Positions 1 to 9,894 of a DNA stretch of 64,000 nt are shown piece after piece. The number at the start of each line of letters is the position of its first letter. Within the stretch, counting starts at the first letter, position 1. Location: assembly GCA_037974665.1 (NCBI GenBank), contig CM075778.1:28524001-28588000 (forward strand). The letters run 5' to 3'. Source of the DNA: Ehretia macrophylla. Taxonomy: Eukaryota > Streptophyta > Magnoliopsida > Boraginales > Ehretiaceae. Below the pieces are notes generated by a model. That model had not been told where the DNA came from. It searched no databases and saw nothing but the letters and a program-made list of their open reading frames with translations. The position numbers were made by a program, and so were the translations under genes.

Positions 1-12
1 ATAAAATACAGG

Positions 13-145
13 CTAGAAGATAAACAAGTTTTTAAATTTTCTTTGGCTTTTTGGGAAAGCCACACCCATCAACGGACTTGAGGTGTCTTTACCAGTTGCC
101 GTTTGACCTGGACTAGCTGAAGTTTCATGGAATTCTTCAGTAACC
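13..145 (-). pseudogene. Possible C-terminal remnant of viral ORF2
   Basis: A stop-free minus-strand stretch of about 44 codons ends at a TAG on complement 15-13. It is rich in Ser, Thr, Gly and Pro and ends in a Lys/Arg/Phe-rich tail. It lies beyond the end of ORF2 and beyond the 31-bp array. It could be the displaced end of ORF2, a separate exon, or chance. No motif is recognisable. Confidence 0.25.
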
Positions 146-260
146 ATATGACTTTAGAGAGGGGAAGTCTTACCGTTTCATCCTAATTTTTGAAGGGAAC
201 TTAGAAGAACAAAACCCTATATGTCCAATATTTTTAGAGAACATTAGGAAACTCATTGCC
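146..260. other. Unassigned viral or flanking sequence
   Basis: Short stretch between the possible ORF tail and the 31-bp array. I see no gene or motif in it. Confidence 0.3.
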
Positions 261-446
261 TAGTTTATACTCATAGAGGAGTATTCTGTTCTAGTTTATA
301 CTCGTAGTGGAGTATTCTGTTCTAGTTTATACTCATAGTGGAGTATTCTGTTCCAATTTATACTCATAGTGGAGTATTCTGTTCTAGTTTATACTCATAG
401 TGGAGTATTATGTTCCAGTTTATATTCATAGTGGAGTATAAATGCC
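261..446. repeat. Six tandem copies of a 31-bp unit
   Basis: Units start at 261, 292, 323, 354, 385 and 416, exactly 31 bp apart, each beginning like TAGTTTATACTCATAGTGGA. Most differ by one or two substitutions and the last is the most diverged. 31 is not a multiple of three, so the array is unlikely to be coding. It sits just downstream of viral ORF2, in the position of a pararetroviral intergenic region where promoter and poly(A) signals are expected; a regulatory role is inference. Confidence 0.95.
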
Positions 447-500
447 ATAACAGTCATCTTCGTTGTCGTTGGCATTGTCTGTGGAAATGGATGCTTGATC

Positions 501-1736
501 TTATTCAAGCTCATCAAGCTGTAGCATAATGGCCTTGACTTCGTCGTAACTGGTGGCCGCTGCTAACTGAGTCTGTAAGAAATTCTTGAAGGAAAGAAAC
601 TCCTGCTGTTCTGGTTGAATTTCTTTTTTCTGTTTCTGATTTGTTTCTAGCCATGTTTGGACTTTTGGTGTTGAACAAGAACTGTTGTTCATTTTCTTCC
701 ACCACATGACTGAATAAGCTCTTCTGAAAGCCAAAATGTCTTGATGGTTTCCGAAAGAAACATGTTTGAACGCGAATTCTGATCTGAAAATCCACGTTAC
801 AAAGAAGATTCTGTAGAACACGAAGAATGGAGGAAGGTAGGCTAACTGAGCTGGTGCCTTCGAATGTTCCGTGAAGTACTGGAATCCTTTGAGGACTGGT
901 TCTGGTAAAATGTCTATTATAGGGCCAAATGATACCCACCATTGGATGAACCAATTCGGGACCTCTAATGGAAATGATTTCTTAAAAAGGAAAAACTATG
1001 ACATATCATGTTTATCATTCTGAAGGTCGAAAACTCTGAACCATGCCTGAATGTAATCATAATAGTTATAGTCTCTGAGGGGTACATTTTCTGGGATCTG
1101 TTTAGTTTTTTGTGGGGGTTGTGCCCATTGATCGAGGGTAAGCACTGTCTGAAGCTTAGCCTTGACATGGCTGTACTGGCCAGGTTGTTTATCCTTGTCA
1201 TTTGGGACAAACTCTATGGACTCTGTTGCTATGAGAATTGACTCATAGTAACTCTGTGTTTTATATGTGTTGTCTGGGATGTAATTTGAATGAGGCTGAA
1301 GAAACGCCCTGGCAAACTTATCGGGGGTAATGTTGGGGTTCTGTTTAAAATGAAATGGTTATGTTACAAGAATCTGATCAAAGACGTTCTTGTAGATATA
1401 TGAGGGGGATGGTAACTATTTAGGTTCTGGAGTTACTGTTTTTGATTTAGCAACAAGGGGCTGAAACTTGTTATTGACTGTCGTTTGTGAAGACGATGTA
1501 CCTGTAGTACCTGCATGAACACCGGTTAACTGTTTTTGAGGGGTGAAGGTCCCCAAAACTGTGAGGTTTCTACCTAGGGGTGACTGGGTAGAATATGGTG
1601 TATATGTTATCTGTTTGTCTTCAACCTTGACTGGGGTCGATGACTGAGCTGGAGTAGCTGTTGGCGTGCTAGCTTTCTGAGCATAGGAACTGAGGTAGAA
1701 TGCTTTTGCTTTGCTTTTATCTTTCTTGGGTGCCAT
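501..1736 (-). pseudogene. Viral ORF2, function unknown, broken by in-frame stops
   Basis: The ORF starts at the ATG on complement 1736 and stays in one frame for about 412 codons to a TAA at 503-501. In-frame stops lie at 1418-1416 (TAG), 1361-1359 (TAA) and 998-996 (TAG); no frameshift is needed. The N-terminal 20 residues are Lys/Ala-rich, followed by a Ser/Thr/Pro/Gln-rich region. The middle and C-terminal part is Trp- and Phe-rich (WFIQWW near complement 960-940) and looks structured. Position and size fit the second ORF of florendovirus-like genomes, whose function is not established to my knowledge. A second copy of its N-terminal part lies at 51735-52045 and has CAG where this copy has the 1416 TAG. 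Confidence 0.75.
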
Positions 1737-1970
1737 TGTTACTAAGGTCAGGAGGTGAATGATTCCTGCAAAAAGTTAGCAACAATATATAGAAAGAATT
1801 ACGGAATTGAAACAATTATCAATTCTGCTTCTGGATCTAAAATATGTGTTTCAATCTACTTAATTGCGGTGGACTTGAAACAATCCATCTGAACCCATTA
1901 ATTGGATTCTTGATGTCCGCTTCTGTGAATCTGCAACAACAAAAATGAAAAAGGTATTCCCGAAGGAATC
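1737..1970 (-). other. Viral intergenic spacer between ORF1 and ORF2
   Basis: About 230 bases between the ORF1 stop (1973-1971) and the ORF2 ATG (1736). AT-rich and without a clear ORF; it may hold a leader or splice acceptor for ORF2 expression, but no motif decides this. Confidence 0.4.
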
Positions 1971-2432
1971 CTATGTGATAGGCACGTGGCCTGTTAGAAA
2001 TTCTCTGGTTAGGTAATCAGGGATGGAATTATCCTCTCCCTTGATATACTGTATATCAAAATCGAAAATTGACAGGATTGCCTGCCATCTGGCAAATATC
2101 TGTTTAGATGCAATATTCTTAACATCTTTAGTAAGTACATCTTTTGCTGACTTGCAGTCAACACGAACTAAGAATTTATGGTTCAACAAATCATCTTGAA
2201 ATTTTGATATGCATTTCACAATGGACAAAATTTCTTTCTTGACTGTTGAATAGTTCTGTTGGGCTTTATCCCAAGTTCCTGAATGGAAACGAACAATGTG
2301 TCCTTTTCCTTCTAAAATCTGTAATAAAATATCACCAAATCCTAATTCAGAGGCATCTGTCTGAACTATCTTTGGGGTGTCTGGTTGACATAAAGTCAAG
2401 ACTGGTAAAACTCTAACTTGACGCTTAATTTC
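1971..2432 (-). pseudogene. Viral RNase H domain and ORF1 C-terminus
   Basis: The RNase H start QTDASELGFG is followed by the EILSIVKC helix and VRVDCKSAK around the later catalytic Asp. The C-terminal FARWQAILSIFDFDIQYIKG and SIPDYLTREF are characteristic of caulimovirid RT-RH ends. The frame is the same as RT, after the in-frame TAG at 2433. The domain removes RNA during reverse transcription in intact relatives. Confidence 0.88.
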
Positions 2433-3497
2433 CTAAACAGCTCTTGTGTGGACATCAGTCCATGCTGGAAGATTCTTTTTAAGACTTTCAAAAAGAGGCT
2501 TACATAAATGGCGAATGCCAGGATAAAAATCTGCAACATAGTTTAAAGATCCTAAGAATCTTTGCAACTGTGTTTTCTCACGCAGAATGTCTGGGAATTT
2601 TTCTGCAAAATCAAGGGTTCTTTGGATAGGGGTGATTTTCCCGAAGGAAATCATGTTTCCAAGGAATCTGATTTTTGTCTGAAAAAGTCTAATCTTGGGT
2701 GCAGAAACCACAAGACCATTTTCTTTGATGACTTTGAAGAAAATGTGCAAATGTTTCCAATGCTGATGAATGTCATTACTGAAGACTAAAACATCATCAA
2801 TGTAAACAATCATGAAATCTGTGAACTGATTAAAAATCTGGTTCATGATGTTCTGGAATTCTAAAGGTGCATTCTTAAGCCCAAAAGGCATGACATTCCA
2901 CTCATATTGTCCAAATGGAACGGTGAATGCAGTTTTGTACCTTTCTGATTCGATGACTTGGATATGCCAAAATCCTGATTTCATGTCGAATTTACTGAAG
3001 ACATGGGCCTGGTTTAATCTCTTGAGGAGATCATTCTTGTTTGGTAATGGATATCTGATCCATTGTAAGACCTTGTTTAAGGGCTTATAATTGATGACTA
3101 AACGAGGGACTCCTCGTTCCTGTTCTACATGTTTATTAACATAAAAGGCTGCACACGACCATGGACTTTTGCTGGGTCGGATTAGCTTTTTATCTAATAA
3201 ACTTTGGATCTTTTTTTTACAAAGAGAAAGATATTCCTGGTTCATCTGGATGGGCCGAGCCCTGGTAGGAATATTCTGTTCTAAAAAGTCCTTCTCATAT
3301 GGGAGAGAGACAGAATGTTTCTTACGAGCCCAAAAGGCCATAGGAAGTTCTGAACAAACTTCTTTTTCAAGTTTGGTCTGGAATTCATTAATGGACTTCT
3401 GCTGTTTAGCAATATGTTCATCAATTCTGAGACTCTTGATATCTTGTTGAAGAAAACTAATTTGGTTTTCTTTCTGTTGAATTGAGTTAATATCTCT
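2433..3497 (-). pseudogene. Viral reverse transcriptase domain
   Basis: The RT motifs appear in order in the ORF1 frame: VINYKPLNKVL, FDMKSGFWHI, MPFGLKNAPLEFQ, the catalytic YIDDVLVFS (complement about 2810-2785), and a connection region ending LNYVADFYPGI. The catalytic Asp pair is present. In intact viruses this enzyme copies the pregenomic RNA to DNA, primed by tRNA-Met. The segment is bounded by a TGA at 3500-3498 and a TAG at 2435-2433, so it is expressed at most as a fragment. Confidence 0.92.
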
Positions 3498-3935
3498 TCA
3501 TTGTGAAGGGAAATAAAACTCAAAAAGGATAGGTTTACCTAACACATTGGTAGATATACCCTGTTCTGTAACAGTCATTGGGAATAACTGTTGAATGAAT
3601 GGGTTCCTGAGAATGACTTGGGAGTTTAACTGTTTTATAAGGACAAAACTGGTAGGAAAACCAATACCTTGGTTACACACATGTGCATTAGGTAATTTGT
3701 ATTGAATATGAAGTCTGGTAGAGTCAGCTGTAGAAAGCTTTTCTTTGGTCTTCTCGAAGTATCGAGAATGAATAAGACCTTCTTGGATGCAGTTCATATC
3801 TGCACCTGAGTCTAATAAGGCAATGGTTTCAAATTTGAAATCATTAACCTTGATGGTTAACTGGACATACCATTTCTGATATGTGATTCTGTTCAGAAGA
3901 TTGAGGTAATCCTCTGTGGGTTTGGAGGTACTAGC
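3498..3935 (-). pseudogene. Viral aspartic protease domain
   Basis: The catalytic motif ALLDSGAD is read on complement about 3820-3797, followed by about 100 codons of beta-rich sequence in the same frame. In intact relatives this retropepsin-like protease cleaves the polyprotein. The segment is bounded by in-frame TGA codons at 3938-3936 and 3500-3498. The active-site Asp-Ser-Gly is kept. Confidence 0.8.
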
Positions 3936-4601
3936 TCATTCTATTAGTTTGCCAATAGCAATCTGAGTCTGTTTATCAAGTTCACCATTCTGAGAAAGAT
4001 GTTCTTGACGTTCTAGGGATTCTATTTGTAAGATTTGGACATCCTGTTGGAGATGTTCATGATCTAATCTGAGATCACAAATCTCTTGCCTATACTCTTG
4101 TCTGAGTTGCTGAATTTCTATTTTTAACAGTTTAATCTCATGTTGGAGATCAGAGATTCCCACTGGTTGGGTTTTTCTCTTCTGGAAATAACTGAGGACA
4201 TCAGAATAATTCGTATTCTTGATGTTATTCTGGATAGGTATGGTTGAAGGTTTACTTTCCTCTTTCTGATCCATAATGTCTTTGAGTCTGAGAAGATAAG
4301 CTTGCTTTTCTTCTGGATCATTGATCTTACAGATCATATCGATCATAAGACCATGAGTGTCTATAAGGCCATTTATTCCTTTCTGACGGAAACATGCTCA
4401 TTTGCTAGGACAAGCACATTCTTGCATGGAGTTGGAAGAACTACTGGAATAGTAGTTGTCTGTTCCAATCTGATTAATATTTTCTTCATTAGAGTAATCT
4501 GAAGAAGAGCTGGATGATGATTCAAGATCATTTATGGATTGGAGTATTTTGCTCTTTGTAGCTTCATCTAATTCTAATGATTGAATTAGTGATCTGATTT
4601 T
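3936..4601 (-). pseudogene. Viral linker: acidic Ser-rich stretch then coiled coil
   Basis: After the knuckle comes a Ser/Asp/Glu-rich region, an in-frame TGA (4400-4398), then about 136 codons with repeated Leu/Ile and charged residues (EIKLLKIEIQQLRQEY and following), which looks like a coiled coil. It ends at another in-frame TGA (3938-3936). Coiled coils next to the coat domain occur in several pararetrovirus virion-associated proteins; that comparison is inference. Confidence 0.6.
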
Positions 4602-5906
4602 GCAATCTCTTGCAAAGTGTCCTGTTTTACCACATTTGAAGCATCCTGTGGCTTTCTGTTCTTTATTATGTTTTGGTTTCCAATTTCTTTGTGGAAACTT
4701 CTAATAATGTTTCTTCTTATGGGTGTATGGTTTGTTGCCATACTTTTGTTTATACTTCTGTCCAATGGACTTGAAGTGATTCTTGTATTTTCTGGAGAAA
4801 ATTCTGAATTTATGTGTTTTCTGAATATGGGGTGGTTTGAAACTTTCCATACCATACTGTTCACACCAATTTCCTAATTCTTTTCTGTTAGACTGTTTCT
4901 TTAATTGTGCTTTAAAACGAAGATCAGTGCAAATCTTCAAAGCAGTCTTATTAATATGGGATATGATATCTCCATACGTCATAAGATCATAGTCTAAACC
5001 TGGATAATCAAGCGAAAGATATTCTCTCACTTGCTGAGCAAACAACTTTGGAAGACCACAAATGAATCTTTCTTTCCAATAACTGGTGTTGTTGTCAGAT
5101 CTTTGGTATAATTTACTGAGAAAGACATCCTTATACCATCGAAAGTCTTGGAGTGTACGACATCTGAGGTTCTGAAGGATTTTAGATGTTCTTTCTTGGT
5201 ATACTGTGGGATCACCTATGAAATGGTAGGTGATATCGAAAACTAAGGCTGATAGAGCACATGACTCTGTCTGTCCTTGTTGATTAAGAACGGGTTCACC
5301 ATTCTCATTGGTTTTCACCGTGTTAAGAATGCCTTCTTTGGTAGCATCAATGAGGTGGTCATCCCACCATCCTTTGAGCTGACCATTGAAGCCAAGAATG
5401 ATATTTCTGGTTGCTGCTCTCTCAGAAACAGCTTGTTTGTAGATGTTACCGATAATGATCATCTGTTTGGTAACATTGAGAATCTGATATTCTGACATTC
5501 CATTTATATTCCATTCATAGATTTGAGATCCTGAGAATGATCTCTGGGAATGAGCTTCTTCAATTTGAAGATCTGGAGGTGAAGGTCTGGGATAGAAATT
5601 CTTTGTGTCTGGAAAAGAAATTCTATTAATATGGATAGCTTTATCCCTCCCGGAATTCTGTGAAGATGAGGATTCACAATCAGAATTACTGTCTGACTGT
5701 TTTAATGTTTGAAGAGCCAATTGGCTGGATGAAGGTTCTAATTTCTTAGTTCTGGAAATCAGTTCCTGGAAAAGTTTGGTATTCTTCTCTTCTGTAGATT
5801 CCAAATTTGGAATATATTTTGATATTTTAAAAGGTAAAACCTTGATTGGAGAATCTGGTTTAACCTTTGTATTGGTTAACTTAAGTGAATCAAATGGTTT
5901 TGTCAA
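4602..5906 (-). pseudogene. Viral coat protein region with CCHC zinc knuckle
   Basis: The segment runs in the ORF1 frame with a Ser-rich acidic N-terminal part. A core near residues 130-330 contains YEWNINGMSEYQIL, LKGWWDD and ERFICGLPKLFA, the pattern of caulimovirid capsid proteins, and a Lys/His/Tyr-rich basic tail. An in-frame TAG at 4703-4701 cuts between the basic tail and the zinc knuckle C-x2-C-x4-H-x4-C at complement 4643-4602 (CFKCGKTGHFARDC). In intact relatives this protein forms the virion, and the knuckle binds viral nucleic acid. The phase before and after the stop is identical. Confidence 0.85.
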
Positions 5907-5972
5907 TGAAACAGTGGTCTGTTCAGTTGACTTCTGTTTTGATTCAATAGTTTTAACTGGAGTTATTGTATT

Positions 5973-6851
5973 CTATTTTTTAAGAATATCTTCGATATTC
6001 TGAATCTGTTTTTGCAATGTGACTACTAAAAGATTAGTCCAATTATTTTGTTGGGCTATGTCTTTTAGTTCTGGTTGTTCTGAAAGAACAACTGGTTTGA
6101 GATCTATAGTCCCTTCTTTTGTAGGGATCTGTGTATGTTGAAACGGAGGGTGCTCCGCATCAATAACTGTTGTGGAATTAGGTAAATTCCATTTTCTTGT
6201 TCTTGCAGTAAGAACATTAATGTTCATTGGTTTATTTCTGTGTTTAAACCACATGAAAAATGGTACATTTAACCTAACAAGTTGCAAATATTGAAGCCAT
6301 TGGCTTTTTAAATCTGCTAATTGTTCATTGTTATGGTTCTCAAAATACCATTCTCTGATCTGTTTATTTTCGTCTGAAAGAAATTCTTCTTTCAAACCTT
6401 GAACATCTCTTTCAAAGATTTCAGATAAAACATTGACTCCAAAGTCTGAGGCTGAAGGGTTGAAGTTAACAGATGATGTATCTGTTGGTTCAAATTCTGG
6501 ATAGACTGGACGAGCAGTCTGTTCTTCAATCTTAATTCCTATTGGAACAGATTGATTCTGGAATATGCTTGTTGATGACAAATCAACAAAGCCTGGAGTA
6601 GGGTCAGAAATACTGATCCTAGAGATGCTGGAAACTGATCGGGATAGAACTGGTTCCTTATTTCCTCTATCTATCTTAATAGAAACAGTACCATCATCAT
6701 ACTGGATGATCTGTTCTATTCTAGAGTTCTGGACGTTCTGATCCTGAACAATTGGTTTGGTGGCATTCTCAATATCCCACCTTTCTGGAAATGAAACTTC
6801 ATTCCACTTAATGGTTCTGGGTATATTGACTATTGATCTATTTCTGTCCAT
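5973..6851 (-). pseudogene. Viral polyprotein segment between movement and coat domains
   Basis: A segment of 292 codons in the ORF1 frame. It has an N-terminal part with RTIKWNEVSFPERW, an arrangement typical of the stretch that follows the movement domain in petuvirus- and florendovirus-like polyproteins, then a Ser/Thr-rich variable region and a Trp-rich portion near residues 190-215. No enzymatic motif is visible. It ends in an in-frame TAG at 5975-5973. Its role, perhaps virion assembly or aphid-factor-like, is unknown. Confidence 0.6.
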
Positions 6852-6854
6852 GTT

Positions 6855-7490
6855 CTAAAGGATAGTTTCACCTTTAGGACGTTTTCTGGTTATAGATCTA
6901 GGATTTAATCCCATAGTCATTAATTTATAATTAAGACGGTAAATAACTTCATACGCGTGTGTACCACAATCAACATAATAGTTATGCGTCTTAATGTCTA
7001 ATTGTAAAGCTTTCATGACATGCGGACATATAAGCGATATGGTATGATTTGAAAAACAATTAAAGAAAATAGGTCCATTACAAAGACTCGTTTCTACTAA
7101 ACCTAGTAGTGAATCATTGTAACTGAGTAACCTACAATCTCTAAGAGCTAGATATACACTGGTATCTAGTCCTTCTCTGATTAAAGGCTTAAGTGCGACT
7201 TGCACATGTCCAATATGTAGAAACCTATAGCCGTTTCTAATGGCTTTGTCTAGTGACTTCTGGGAGAACAATCTGATGCTCTGTTGATCACTGGTTAATG
7301 GCACTACTTCTTCCTTACATCTAATGGTAATAAGAGATTTAAAGTCAAAACGACTTTTCTGGTAAATCTCATCTATGTTCATCTTAAGAGGTTTCCAATT
7401 ACTTAACTCTCCTACTGTCCATGTCTGTTCTATTTTAGTTATGATATTATTATCTGATCTTACTGAAGCATTACTGCTACTAGAAGACAT
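6855..7490 (-). pseudogene. Viral movement protein domain (30K superfamily)
   Basis: N-terminal 211 codons of ORF1. After a Ser-rich start, residues about 90-175 match the conserved 30K core of Caulimoviridae: a GHVQVALKPL segment, then LDTSVYLALRDCR, then a GPIFFNC stretch ahead of the Cys-His positions near ICPHV. In related viruses this protein forms or modifies plasmodesmal tubules for cell-to-cell movement. The segment ends at the first in-frame TAG (6857-6855). The next ATG, two codons on (6851), is in the same frame, so the stop interrupts a polyprotein rather than ending a natural gene. Confidence 0.85.
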
Positions 7491-7673
7491 TACAACTATG
7501 TTGACTAGTCTTAACCTTACAATCTGCGAACCGACTTACTATCTTCGAAACTACCTCAAGGGGCTCCTGGAGTCTACTGCCCTTCCGCGGGTCTTACTCG
7601 CTCTCTACCCTATCTTCGTAGTTAAAGGTAAGTTGTCGATACAGGTATGTTGCTTAAGACTAACCTAATAGTT

Positions 7674-7691
7674 GCTCTGGCTCTGATACCA
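7674..7691 (-). promoter_or_regulatory. Primer-binding site, initiator tRNA-Met type
   Basis: Complement 7691-7674 begins TGGTATCAGAGC, the standard complement of the plant initiator tRNA-Met 3' end used by Caulimoviridae to prime minus-strand DNA synthesis. It lies about 185 bases upstream of the ORF1 ATG, inside what would be the leader. Confidence 0.8.
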
Positions 7692-7844
7692 GAAACAACC
7701 CAGGGAAGTACAGATAATGAAAGCCATAACAGAAAGCGGAATAAACACAGATAATAGACAGGAAAATAAATGGAAGACAAATAAGATGAAGATAAAAGGA
7801 GAGCTGATTCATTTTTTTAAACTAAAAATATATACATAATTACT
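7692..7844. other. Virus-host junction zone
   Basis: A-rich sequence between the primer-binding site and the start of the segment duplicated at 16985. No gene is seen and no duplication of a target site could be identified. Confidence 0.4.
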
Positions 7845-8287
7845 TTTGAATTTCTAACTTTTTTTGGGCTAGTGGGGAATGCAAACACATTCGGCATTGC
7901 TTTTATATGAGGTATATCTAAAATGTAAATAAATTTGATTAATAGCAGAGTCTTAGGAGCCATATTTGTCTTTTAGTTTCTTATTGATAATGGTTTTTGT
8001 AATATATGCCTTTACTATGTAAGTATTTTCTACATAAAATTTCAATGTCCACGAAAATCATTTCGAATAAATGATTTGTACATCTTTTTCTCCTTTTTCT
8101 TTTGTTGGCATACTAGTAATAAATAGATAGTCTCAAATTACATCTCCCTACAACAAAGATCAAACATTACAAGATACAAGTACACATACATTGTTTTGAA
8201 AGTTTCACCGTGTTTTTTGGAATTAATTACTTGCACTTTGTAGTTATAGGCACAATGATTTACACAATTATTTTAATTTCCATATAG

Positions 8288-8677
8288 GTATCAAAGTTGG
8301 TAAATATGGTATTTTGTCGACATTTTGAAGACCAACATAACAAACTCAAGCGAAGTATGAATCATGTTATGCGTCTTGCAGAAGTTTACGAATCATTTGT
8401 GTTTTTCAAGGGAATGTAAGTCTATATATCTTGTCAATATTTACTTTTAAAGATAAAATTTCTACAATTTGATTTATCTTGTTCAAATGAATTTTCATAT
8501 TAATAAATACTTATTTTACACAGATTTGATGATGCGAACACCGAAAAGTTGCTAATGATGATAAAAGAAGCCAACATCGATGTTGACATTTTGTCGGTTG
8601 ATTCAAAGAGCATTAAGTGGGAGGAATACTTTATGAGTACACACCTTCATGGAGTCAAAAAGTACCTGATGAAATAA
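8288..8677 (+). pseudogene. FAR: Fatty acyl-CoA reductase (FAR) fragment, last two exons
   Basis: Exon 8288-8415 follows an AG acceptor and ends at a GTAAGT donor; exon 8524-8677 follows CAG and ends in TAA. Joined in phase they encode about 94 residues that match the C-terminus of plant alcohol-forming fatty acyl-CoA reductases: MRLAEVYESFVFFKG, then FDDANTEKLL, then IKWEEYFMSTHLHG and VKKYLMK at the very end. These enzymes reduce fatty acyl-CoA to primary alcohols for wax, suberin or pollen wall. Splice sites and frame are intact, but no upstream exons remain: the segment is cut about 440 bases upstream, near the viral insertion. It is an orphan 3' end, probably non-functional. Confidence 0.8.
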
Positions 8678-8829
8678 TTTTATTGAGGCATACAAGTATG
8701 GAAAATTTCTCATATTCGAAATTTGGCTTTTAGCTATAAAATAAAAAGTGAACCCTATATGTAAGGTTATATATTTTGTGAGAAGTGTCAAAATGTCAAA
8801 TTTCGGGGAGAAGCACCTTCCCTAAGTAT

Positions 8830-9640
8830 GTTGTTAGGATAATTCAGAGTAATAATGCATAATAAAGGAGAAATTTAAACGGACACATATTTTATGTGGT
8901 TCGGCCTAAGCCTATATCCACGGGTAGTAGGAAAATAATTTCACTATGATGATAAAATAGTACAAGAGAAACCCTCTTACAATGCCTCACCAATTTTCTC
9001 GTATATGCAATCAATATTTATTATACCTGATATAAGGACAAAAGATATATTTATAGGTAATCCTATCTCTTCTAGGTTATAGGCCTACATGCCCATTGAA
9101 CACTACTAATAAATACGGCCCACTAATTCAACAAATCTCCACCTTAGACCGTATTTGCTCCAATCATCATCCATAATGCAGAAAGTTATTTTTTTCTCAA
9201 ATATACTCCACCATATTTTTTAAAGTCCAACATTGTCCAACATTGTCCAACATAGGACAAACAGTCAATGACTTTTATCCACCAACACTTCTAACAAAAG
9301 TTCTGCAATTCAAAAACTAAAATTTCACAATTAGGCCAAACAGAGCCTAAATATTTTAAAATGTAAGAATCTTAATCCTAGTGGGATTAGCAATTGTGTT
9401 CTATAAATAGAACTACCTCGTTTGTGGGAAGTGTCACACACCACAAGGTAAGTGTACCATATTTAGTTATACCAAAATTATATGTCACACCTCTAGTCGG
9501 TGTGTAAAAGTCATGAGTGTAATCTTTTGAGTAGCAAAATATAATACTTTGTAGATGGAGAATAAGTTATGTCGTATTACATTAAAATAATATTATGTTC
9601 CTATATATTTATGTGCAAAATATAATACTTTGTAGATGGA
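8830..9640. repeat. LTR-like or repeat tail of the duplicated segment
   Basis: After the FAR stop both copies of the duplication share about 800 bases with LTR-like traits (start near TGTTGTTAGGATAATTCAGA at 8830, TATA-like box at 9401). I could not define paired LTRs or a target-site duplication, so the class is uncertain. No ORF. Confidence 0.4.
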
Positions 9641-9894
9641 GAATAAAACGGATAGAGTCTCTTCTGTACCGTGAATAATCTGATAAACATTACTCAAAGA
9701 CATTCACACAACTCCATTTGTAGTATAATGAACTACGCAAAATGGTCCAAAGTACAATGTACAAGGTTACACAACATAAATATGTCACAACTCGACAAAT
9801 ATGAGGTTAGAATAATTCAATAAAATATTTTAATAGTTGATCCGGGCTCAGACGAGACATTATATTTATAATTTTATAGTTTACGATTATCCGA

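Larger units (their letters stand above)
1971..7490 (-). pseudogene. Viral ORF1 polyprotein (MP-CP-PR-RT-RH), one frame, seven premature stops
   Basis: From the ATG at complement 7490 to the stop at 1973-1971 the reading frame never shifts across about 1840 codons. I checked each ORF segment start against the same phase and read the gaps codon by codon. The premature stops are TAG at 6855, 5973, 4701 and 2433, and TGA at 4398, 3936 and 3498 (lower coordinate of each codon). Domains in order are movement protein, linker, coat protein, CCHC knuckle, coiled coil, aspartic protease, RT and RNase H, the usual Caulimoviridae set. Every stop is one C-to-T change away from CAG or CGA. The copy cannot make the full polyprotein without readthrough at seven sites. 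Confidence 0.9.
1..7691 (-). mobile_element. Endogenous pararetrovirus (Caulimoviridae), near full length, decayed
   Basis: Read on the minus strand, the order is a tRNA-Met-type primer-binding site (7691-7674), ORF1 (7490-1971), ORF2 (1736-501), a tandem-repeat region (446-261) and a possible coding tail to about position 13. ORF1 carries a 30K-type movement domain, coat region with CCHC knuckle, aspartic protease, RT and RNase H; no integrase is seen, which fits Caulimoviridae rather than an LTR retrotransposon. One long polyprotein followed by a second ORF of unknown role resembles the organisation I know for florendoviruses, and petuviruses are the other candidate; the genus is inference. 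There are no LTRs. The copy is inactive: ORF1 has seven premature stops and ORF2 at least three. The left boundary may lie outside the window. The right boundary is between 7692 and about 7845, where the FAR-containing segment begins. Confidence 0.9.
7845..9640. repeat. Segmental duplication, copy A (partner 16985-23150)
   Basis: From the shared stretch around 7865 (GGGCTAGTGGGGAATGCAAA) to about 9640 this matches 16985-17469 continued at 21859-23150, with small substitutions and indels throughout. It contains the last two FAR exons and a 3' part with a TATA-like CTATAAATAG at 9401. The partner is interrupted by a Ty1-copia element absent here. Copy A therefore shows the empty site. Confidence 0.88.

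Noticed and set aside
261..446. CRISPR-like array
   Set aside because: Units are contiguous with no unique spacers, and the window is a plant genome.
4398..6857. Natural separate viral genes ending at the in-frame stops
   Set aside because: All segments before and after the stops share one phase and homologous domains continue across them, so they are breaks in a polyprotein.
1..7691. Interpretation as a Ty3/gypsy LTR retrotransposon
   Set aside because: It has a 30K movement domain and lacks integrase and LTRs; this is a Caulimoviridae organisation.
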